From contig JAFKFH010000011.1 of the NCBI GenBank assembly GCA_017307375.1, positions 62,001 through 126,000 of the forward strand: a stretch of 64,000 nt of DNA. Reading direction: 5' to 3'. The notes below the pieces were generated by a model. That model worked only from the letters and a program-made list of their open reading frames with translations, was not told where the DNA came from and did no database searches. Of the stretch, positions 58,080 to 64,000 are shown one piece after another. Numbering within the stretch: position 1 is the stretch's first letter; each line of letters begins with the position of its first letter. The stretch comes from Alphaproteobacteria bacterium. Its GTDB lineage: Bacteria; Pseudomonadota; Alphaproteobacteria; Ferrovibrionales; Ferrovibrionaceae. A program made the translations under genes and the position numbers.

Positions 58080-58805
58080 TCAGGCGGTCGCGTAGCTCGC
58101 GGCGGCGGGCTGGCCGTTGATCTCCAGCGCATAGCCGGCCGAGCGGACGGTGCGGATGATGTCGGCCTCGCCCTCGCCGTTCAGCGCCTTGCGCAGCCGG
58201 CGGATATGCACATCCACCGTGCGCTGCTCGACATAGACATCGTTGCCCCACACGGAGTCGAGCAGCTGGTCGCGGCTCAATACACGGCCCGGATGTTCCA
58301 GGAAGAAGCGCAGCAGACGGAACTCGGTCGGGCCGAGATGGATCTCGCGGCCGTTGCGGGTCACCTTGTGCGCGGCCAGGTCCATCACGATATCGCCGCA
58401 GGTCAGCATTTCCTCGGCAAGCGCCGGGCGGATGCGGCGCAGTACCGCCCGGATGCGGGCGATCAGTTCGGACGGCGAGAACGGCTTGGCGACGTAGTCG
58501 TCGGCGCCGGCATCCAGGCCGCGGACCCGGTCGCCCTCCTCGCCGCGCGCGGTGAGCATGATGATCGGAATGTTGCGCGTCGCCGGATTGCGACGCAGCT
58601 GGCGGCAGACTTCGATGCCGGACAGCGACGGCAGCATCCAGTCGAGCAGGATCAGATCCGGGGGGGCCTCGGCCACCTTGAGCAGCGCCTCGCCGCCGTC
58701 GGCGGCCTCGTCGACGCGGTAGCCTTCCTTCTCGAGGTTGTAGCGGAGCATCGCCACCAAGGCACCTTCGTCCTCGGTGATCAGGATACGCGGCTTCATC
58801 ATCAT
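58080..58805 (-). CDS. phoB: Phosphate regulon response regulator PhoB
   Basis: Transcription factor of the phosphate-starvation response, phosphorylated by PhoR. From the first of three consecutive ATGs (58805, 58802, 58799) it has 241 residues: receiver domain 5-122 with Asp55 (ILLDWMLP) and Lys in VAKPFSP, and a winged-helix OmpR-type effector domain from about 135 (LGPTEFRLLRFFLEHPGRV). It follows phoU by 26 bases. PhoR is not in the window. Confidence 0.95.
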   Translation of the reverse strand: MMMKPRILITEDEGALVAMLRYNLEKEGYRVDEAADGGEALLKVAEAPPDLILLDWMLPSLSGIEVCRQLRRNPATRNIPIIMLTARGEEGDRVRGLDAGADDYVAKPFSPSELIARIRAVLRRIRPALAEEMLTCGDIVMDLAAHKVTRNGREIHLGPTEFRLLRFFLEHPGRVLSRDQLLDSVWGNDVYVEQRTVDVHIRRLRKALNGEGEADIIRTVRSAGYALEINGQPAAASYATA

Positions 58806-58831
58806 GTCACTCGACACAGGGGCAGACCGGT

Positions 58832-59536
58832 TCAGGGCGTGACCGCGAAGGCGGTCTGATCGCTCTTCGGCCGGTCTTCGTCGATGGAGCGCCCTTCGAC
58901 GGTATAGTGGACGAGTTCGGCGATGTTGGTCGCGTGGTCGCCGATGCGCTCGAGGTTCTTGGCGATGAACAGAAGATGGGTGCACACGGTGATCGAGCGC
59001 GGATCCTCCATCATGTAGGTCAGCAACTCGCGGAACAGGCTCGTGTACATGTCGTCGACTTCCTCGTCGCGGTTCCACACCGCGCGGGCCTTGGCGGCAT
59101 CGCGGGTGACATAGGCGTCGAGGACGTCCTTGATCATCTCCAGCACCACCCCGCCGATCCGCGGCAGCGCCCGCACCGCCTTGACCGGCGCCGCCTGGTT
59201 CAGCGCGATCGCCCGCTTGGCGACGTTGGCGGCATAGTCGCCGATGCGCTCGATATCGGTGGCGATGCGCAAGGCCGAGACCAGCAGGCGAAGATCGCTC
59301 GCCACCGGCTGGCGCAGGGCCAGGATGCGCACGACCAGTTCGTCGACCTCGCGCTCCAGGCCATCGATCCGCGGATCGGCCTCGAGCGTCTTGGCGGCGA
59401 GATCGGAATCGCGCCGCACCACCGCGTCGATCGCCGAGGCGAGATTGGCTTCGGCGAGCCCGCCCATGCGGGTGATCAACGCCACCAGGCCGTTGAGTTC
59501 CTGATCGAACGCCTTGACCGTATGCTGACCAGCCAT
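58832..59536 (-). CDS. phoU: Phosphate signalling protein PhoU
   Basis: Cytoplasmic adaptor that links Pst transport activity to the PhoR kinase and keeps the Pho regulon off in phosphate excess. The 234-residue protein has two three-helix PhoU repeats, each with the metal-binding pattern E-R-I-G-D-x-A-x-N (IERIGDYAANVAKR and LERIGDHATNIAEL). The ATG at 59536 has an AGGAGG site eight bases upstream; 17 bases separate it from pstB. Confidence 0.96.
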   Translation of the reverse strand: MAGQHTVKAFDQELNGLVALITRMGGLAEANLASAIDAVVRRDSDLAAKTLEADPRIDGLEREVDELVVRILALRQPVASDLRLLVSALRIATDIERIGDYAANVAKRAIALNQAAPVKAVRALPRIGGVVLEMIKDVLDAYVTRDAAKARAVWNRDEEVDDMYTSLFRELLTYMMEDPRSITVCTHLLFIAKNLERIGDHATNIAELVHYTVEGRSIDEDRPKSDQTAFAVTP

Positions 59537-59553
59537 GATGTGGTCCTCCTGCC

Positions 59554-60399
59554 TCAGCCGAACCGGCCGGTGACGTAGTCGAGCGTGCGCCCGAGCTTGG
59601 GGGTCGTGAACATCGTCTCGGTCTTGCCGTATTCGATCAGCCGGCCGAGATACATGAAGGCGGTGTTGTGCGAGACGCGCGCCGCCTGCTGCATGTTGTG
59701 GGTGACGATCACGATGGTGTAGTGGCCGCCCAGTTCGTCGATCAGTTCCTCGACCTTGGCGGTCGCGATCGGATCGAGGGCCGAACAGGGCTCGTCCATC
59801 AGCAGCACTTCCGGATCGCCGACGATGGCGCGGGCGATGCACAGGCGCTGCTGCTGGCCGCCGGACATACCCAGTGCCGACTGGTCGAGACGATCCTTGA
59901 CCTCGTCCCACAGGGCCGAGCCCTTCAGCGCACGCTCGACCGTCTCGTCGAGCAAACGCTTGTCGCGCACGCCATCGACGCGCAGCGGGTAGATGACGTT
60001 CTCGTAGATCGACATCGGGAACGGGTTCGGCTTCTGGAAGACCATGCCCATCCGCTTGCGCAGCGCGATGACGTCGGTGCGCGGGTCGTAGATGTCGACC
60101 TGGTCGAGCACGACCTTGCCTGTGATCGACAGGCCGTCGACCAGGTCGTTCATGCGGTTCAGCGACCGCAGCAGCGTCGACTTGCCGCAGCCCGACGGGC
60201 CGATCAGCGCGGTCACCAGACCGCGTTCGACCGTCAGGTTGACCCCATGCAGGGCCTGGCGGTCGCCATACCAGAGGTTGAAGTCCTTGATGTCGAGGGC
60301 GATGCCCTGATCACCCTTCTGCAGGTGGTAGACCGTCTCGCCGAAGGGTTGTTCCTGGGCGGGGGTCGCGGGCTTTTCCATCACGCTCACGGCGCTCAT
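59554..60399 (-). CDS. pstB: Phosphate ABC transporter ATP-binding protein PstB
   Basis: ATPase of the high-affinity phosphate importer, 281 residues. Walker [21 protein letters not shown], the signature [14 protein letters not shown] and Walker [14 protein letters not shown] are all typical of PstB, as is [15 protein letters not shown]. The first 35 residues are a non-conserved extension with a second methionine at residue 7 as alternative start. It follows pstA by 17 bases. Confidence 0.97.
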   Translation of the reverse strand: MSAVSVMEKPATPAQEQPFGETVYHLQKGDQGIALDIKDFNLWYGDRQALHGVNLTVERGLVTALIGPSGCGKSTLLRSLNRMNDLVDGLSITGKVVLDQVDIYDPRTDVIALRKRMGMVFQKPNPFPMSIYENVIYPLRVDGVRDKRLLDETVERALKGSALWDEVKDRLDQSALGMSGGQQQRLCIARAIVGDPEVLLMDEPCSALDPIATAKVEELIDELGGHYTIVIVTHNMQQAARVSHNTAFMYLGRLIEYGKTETMFTTPKLGRTLDYVTGRFG

Positions 60400-60416
60400 G
60401 TCAGGTATCCCTTGGA

Positions 60417-62168
60417 TTAGAACTGGCTGCCGGCGAACTTTTTCTTCAGCCGGTTACGGATGGTGATGGCCGTCGCGTTCATGATCGCGATCAGCGCGAT
60501 GAGCAGCAGGGTGGTCACGAACACCATCGGCTTGCCGGCCTCGGAGTTACGCGACTGGAAGCCGACGTCGAAGATGTGGAACCCGAGATGCATGAAGCTG
60601 CGCTCGAGATGCACGAAGGGGAAATAGCCGTCGATCGGCAGTTCCGGGGCCAGCTTGACCACGCCGACCAGCATGAGCGGGGCCACTTCGCCGGCACCGC
60701 GGGCCATCGCCAGGATCAGGCCGGTCATGATGCCGGGCATGGCGCGCGGCAGCACGATCATCCGGATGGTCTGCCACTTCGAGGCACCGCAGGCCAGCGA
60801 GCCCTCGCGCATCGACCGCGGCACGGCGGCCAGCGCCTCCTCGGTCGCCACGATCACCACCGGCACGGTCATGATCGCGAGCGTCAGGGCGGCCCAGAGC
60901 AGGCCACCGGTACCGAAGGTCGGGTTGGGCAGGTATTCGGGAAAGAACAGCCGATCGATCGATCCCCCGAGGATATAGGCAAAGAAGCCCAGGCCGAACA
61001 CGCCGTAGACGATCGAGGGCACGCCGGCCAGGTTGTTGACCGAGATGCGGACGAAGGCGACGATGCGGCCTTGCTTGGCGTATTCCCGCAGGTACAGGGC
61101 GGTCAGCACGCCGAACGGGGCGACGATCAGCGACAGAAGCACGGTCATCGCGAAGGTGCCGAAGATTGCCGGCATGACGCCGCCTTCGGTGTTGGCCTCG
61201 CGCGGTTCGTCGGTCAGGAACTCGGCCCAGCGCGAACCGTAGACGGCAAGCTTGGCGCCCAGGCCGATGTCGTTGGCATCATACGCACGCACGATGACCG
61301 AAAGCGGCAGCGACTTCTCGGCACCGCCGACCTCGGTCAGGATGATCCGGTCACGTTCGTTCCGGCCCTTGAGCGCCTGGGCCTCGGCCGAGAGGGCTTC
61401 GTACTGCTTCTTCAGTTCGGCTTCGCGCGCGGCAAACTTCGCCTGCGCCTCGCCGTAGGCCGCCGAGTCGGCACCGCTTTTCAGCAGCACCCGGCGCAGC
61501 GCCAGACGCTCCTGTTCGAGCTTGTGGTTGATGCCCCCGATCTCGTCGCGCTCCAGCTTGCGGATCTGGGCAAGCCGGGCCTGGGCCTGGCCCAGCGCAT
61601 CGCGCACCCAGCCTTCCGACGGATCGGTCACCGGCCGCTCGACGCCGTCGAGCACGACGGCCTTCAGGCGTCCGACGAACGGCCCCCATTCGCGGCGCTC
61701 GGCCAACACCATGTCGCGGGGGTAATCGACCTTGGCCACGTCATAATCGGCGACCCACTTGCTGTCGTCGCCGTAGAAGTCGAAGTTGCCGGTACGATAG
61801 AGCCGCCGCGTGGCATAGCCGTCGTCCTTGGCGATCACGGCACGCAGCTGCGGCGTCAGCTTGGCGAGCTGATCGGCGGTCGGCTTGAACAGTTCCTCGC
61901 GCGTCTGCTCGCCGGCGACGATCTTGCCGTCGGCCAGCGTGACCACGGCGATCGGCTTCGGCCAGAAGGTGGCGATGCCGTTCCACAGCACGAGGATGAG
62001 GAAGCCGGTGATCATCAGCACGCCGAAGGCCAGCGTGCCGCCCAGCGACCAGAGCTTGGGTTCGCCGCGCGCGGCCGGGTAGACGACGGCTTCGCGGCGA
62101 TGGACGCCGGCGGCGCTGTCGTAGGAGGAAGCGTCTTGCGGGTTCACGGTATCCTGCAGGGAGGACAT
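60417..62168 (-). CDS. pstA: Phosphate ABC transporter permease PstA, extended form
   Basis: Inner-membrane permease of 583 residues, about twice the E. coli length. After a 40-residue N-terminus and one helix (about 45-68), a periplasmic insertion of about 270 residues contains a coiled-coil segment ([20 protein letters not shown] onward). The classical PstA permease begins near residue 335 ([19 protein letters not shown]) with six helices and the EAA loop [17 protein letters not shown]. The same long form occurs in other Proteobacteria together with a long PstC. Confidence 0.93.
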   Translation of the reverse strand: MSSLQDTVNPQDASSYDSAAGVHRREAVVYPAARGEPKLWSLGGTLAFGVLMITGFLILVLWNGIATFWPKPIAVVTLADGKIVAGEQTREELFKPTADQLAKLTPQLRAVIAKDDGYATRRLYRTGNFDFYGDDSKWVADYDVAKVDYPRDMVLAERREWGPFVGRLKAVVLDGVERPVTDPSEGWVRDALGQAQARLAQIRKLERDEIGGINHKLEQERLALRRVLLKSGADSAAYGEAQAKFAAREAELKKQYEALSAEAQALKGRNERDRIILTEVGGAEKSLPLSVIVRAYDANDIGLGAKLAVYGSRWAEFLTDEPREANTEGGVMPAIFGTFAMTVLLSLIVAPFGVLTALYLREYAKQGRIVAFVRISVNNLAGVPSIVYGVFGLGFFAYILGGSIDRLFFPEYLPNPTFGTGGLLWAALTLAIMTVPVVIVATEEALAAVPRSMREGSLACGASKWQTIRMIVLPRAMPGIMTGLILAMARGAGEVAPLMLVGVVKLAPELPIDGYFPFVHLERSFMHLGFHIFDVGFQSRNSEAGKPMVFVTTLLLIALIAIMNATAITIRNRLKKKFAGSQF

Positions 62169-62181
62169 GGGGGTCTCTCTC

Positions 62182-64000
62182 TCAGAGCTGCGCGGCGCGC
62201 TTGCGGAAGCGCTGGCGGACGATCTCCGAGATCGTATTGATCACGAAGGTCATCACGAACAGCACCAGCGCAGCGAGGAAGAGCATGCGGAACAGGGTCG
62301 AGTCCTTGACGGCTTCGGGCAGTTCCACCGCGATGTTGGCGGACAGCGCCCGCAGGCCGGAGAACAGGTTCCATTCCAGGACCGGCGTGTTGCCGGCGGC
62401 CATGACGACGATCATCGTCTCGCCGACGGCGCGGCCCAGCCCGACCATGACCGCGGCGAACACGCCGGAGGCCGCGGTCGGCAGGATGACCCAGATCGCC
62501 GTCTGCCAGGGCGAGGCGCCGCAGCCGAGGCTGGCGGCCCGCAGATGCTCGGGCACGGCGTTCAAGGCATCCTCGGCGATCGTATAGACGATCGGGATGA
62601 CCGCGAAGCCCATCGCGAAGCCGACCACCAGCGTGTTGCGCTGGACGTAGGTATCGACAATGCCGCCGCGCGCCGTGATGCCCACCGCCGTGAGGATGCC
62701 GGCCAGCGCCAGGGCAACAAGGAAGCCCAGCACCAGCAGGACACCCCAGCGCAGCACGTCCTGCACCGCGAGGGTCAGGCGGTCGTGGCTGCGCCCACCG
62801 GCCTTGAACAGGGTCGGGGCGAAGCGGTCGAGCACCCAGGCTGCCGCGATGAAGCCGATCGGGGTCAGGATCAGCGCCATGAACGGCACGTCCGAACCGA
62901 TCTGCCCGGCCGCCCAGGCCTTGAGGTCGCCGGCGAAGATCAGCCTCTCGAACCAGGGGCCGAGCGCATAGGCCACGACGCCCGAGACCAGCACCGCGAC
63001 GAACATCAGCAGGAACTTGGGCAGCCCGCCGTAGCGCATTGCCGTGGCCAGCGGCACCATCTGCCACAGATGGGCGGCGATCAGCAGGCCGAGCGGCAGC
63101 GCGATGAAGGCCAGGATGACCGCCGAGATCCAGGTTTCGACGATCGGGGCCAGGATCAGCGCGGCGATGAAGCCCAGTACCACCGAAGGCAGCGAGGCCA
63201 TCATTTCCATCGTCGGCTTGACCACCGCGCGCACCCGGGGATGCACGAATTCGGAGGTGTAGATCGCGGCGCCGATGGCGATCGGCACGGCGAACAGCAG
63301 CGAGTAGAAGGCCGCCTTGATCGTGCCGAAGATCAGCGGGATCAGCGACAGCTTGGGTTCGAAGCTGTCATTGCCCGACGACGACTGCCAGGTGTAGTTC
63401 GGCGCGTCGTAGCCTTCGTACCAGACCTTGCCGAAGATCGACTTCCAGGTGGTTTCCGGATGCGGCGCCTGGATGCCGAAGCCGTAATAGCGGCCATGAT
63501 CGGTGACGGCGATGATCGCATCCTCGCGCGGGCTGAGCGACAGGCCGGTGATCAGACCTGCCCCCTCGGGCAGGCGCAGCTTGAGCAGCACCTGCTCGGA
63601 AGTCGAATGGCGCAGCCAGATCCCGCCACCGGCATCGGCCGTGACGAACAGCCGCGACCGCTGCGACGGCGCGATGCCAACGATCGCGTTCTTCTGCGGG
63701 TCGAGCTTGTGGGCCAGCACCATCGCACGACCGTCGGTCGACTGGACGCCGTCGCGCGGCAGGCGGAAGAACACCGACACCGAGCCGTCCGAGCCGCCGG
63801 CGACCAGCGATTGCTCACCGATCAGGAAGCCGAGCTTGGTGAGTTCGACGCCGGCTGCCAGAAGGCGGACGGTTTCGGCCAGCAGCGGCTTCTGGAAGTC
63901 GCGGGTGTCGAAACGGTGAATACGACCACCCTTTTCGGCAACGTAGACCTGGTCGGCCTTCTGGGTCAGCAGGACCTGGGCGCCGGTCAGGTCGCCCGCG
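62182..64000 (-). CDS. pstC: Phosphate ABC transporter permease PstC, extended form (5' end beyond window)
   Basis: Partner permease of PstA; 606 codons are visible and the frame stays open to the right edge, so the start is outside. A methionine-type start at 63780 (GTG) is internal, since coding sequence continues upstream of it without a stop. The visible N-terminal 190 residues look like a periplasmic beta-propeller-type domain (repeats of the form QVYVAEKGGRIHRFDTR, SLVAGGSDGSVSVFFRL, RLFVTADAGGGIWLRH). The permease domain follows from about SLIPLIFGTIKAAFYS, with the loop NAVPEHLRAASLGCGAS. It overlaps nothing; 13 bases separate it from pstA. Confidence 0.93.
   Translation of the reverse strand, partial: AGDLTGAQVLLTQKADQVYVAEKGGRIHRFDTRDFQKPLLAETVRLLAAGVELTKLGFLIGEQSLVAGGSDGSVSVFFRLPRDGVQSTDGRAMVLAHKLDPQKNAIVGIAPSQRSRLFVTADAGGGIWLRHSTSEQVLLKLRLPEGAGLITGLSLSPREDAIIAVTDHGRYYGFGIQAPHPETTWKSIFGKVWYEGYDAPNYTWQSSSGNDSFEPKLSLIPLIFGTIKAAFYSLLFAVPIAIGAAIYTSEFVHPRVRAVVKPTMEMMASLPSVVLGFIAALILAPIVETWISAVILAFIALPLGLLIAAHLWQMVPLATAMRYGGLPKFLLMFVAVLVSGVVAYALGPWFERLIFAGDLKAWAAGQIGSDVPFMALILTPIGFIAAAWVLDRFAPTLFKAGGRSHDRLTLAVQDVLRWGVLLVLGFLVALALAGILTAVGITARGGIVDTYVQRNTLVVGFAMGFAVIPIVYTIAEDALNAVPEHLRAASLGCGASPWQTAIWVILPTAASGVFAAVMVGLGRAVGETMIVVMAAGNTPVLEWNLFSGLRALSANIAVELPEAVKDSTLFRMLFLAALVLFVMTFVINTISEIVRQRFRKRAAQL

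Noticed and set aside
63780-63780. GTG at 63780 as start of pstC
   Set aside because: The frame continues upstream without a stop to the window edge and encodes propeller-like repeats joining smoothly, so the start lies beyond 64000.

Overview
The window comes from a high-GC alphaproteobacterium; I cannot name the genus from sequence alone. The signs are a complete dcw (division and cell wall) cluster in the usual order, a class A RNase P RNA gene, an EcfG-type (general stress response) promoter in front of a small membrane-protein pair, many genes chained by 4-base start/stop overlaps, and the extended PstA/PstC type of phosphate permease. A Rhodospirillales-like placement is a guess. All genes look chromosomal and mostly housekeeping. 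I see no phage, insertion sequence, tRNA or CRISPR array.

Layout. 1-18490 (minus strand): mraZ-rsmH-ftsL-ftsI-murE-murF-mraY-murD-ftsW-murG-murC-murB-ddl-ftsQ-ftsA-ftsZ, read from right to left, with ftsZ running off the left edge. Its promoter, just right of mraZ, overlaps a four-copy 10-bp array matching the MraZ box. 18700-20010: a DUF883/YqjE-like stress pair, then rnpB facing it. 20040-22925: an AT-rich gap, an EamA transporter, and a low-GC pair of unknown function (PAS-type regulator plus a 156-residue protein). 22929-25933 (minus): amidase, EamA transporter and a REC-REC-GGDEF diguanylate cyclase. 26015-31872 (plus): an overlapping operon of 5-oxoprolinase, an SBF-type transporter, an SDR and pyroglutamyl peptidase, which together read as pyroglutamate salvage. 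32056-39903 (plus): IclR regulator, a Pot-type ABC transporter, two paralogous AstE/AspA-type deacylases and an amidohydrolase, an apparently complete uptake-and-hydrolysis operon whose substrate is unknown.

39980-45806 (minus): metH, metF and a fused ArsR-methyltransferase regulator that carries palindromes directly before its start, then a ModE-like HTH protein. 46189-47597 (plus): mlaA and mlaC for outer-membrane lipid asymmetry, closed by a strong terminator. 47654-54009 (minus): hglS, D-2-hydroxyglutarate dehydrogenase, amaB-type aldehyde dehydrogenase, aminotransferase and an FAD amine oxidase. These five enzymes match five successive steps from pipecolate (lysine) to 2-oxoglutarate, with a divergent LysR regulator. 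55008-57936 (minus): a mechanosensitive channel with a cyclic-nucleotide-binding-type domain, and glutathione-independent formaldehyde dehydrogenase. 58080-64000 (minus): pstC (cut by the right edge)-pstA-pstB-phoU-phoB, the phosphate uptake and signalling operon.

The parts most worth following up are the orphan IclR/ABC/deacylase operon, the low-GC PAS pair with its tandem hairpins, the MraZ-box promoter, and the duplicated TTAACCTTAA element buried in murG.
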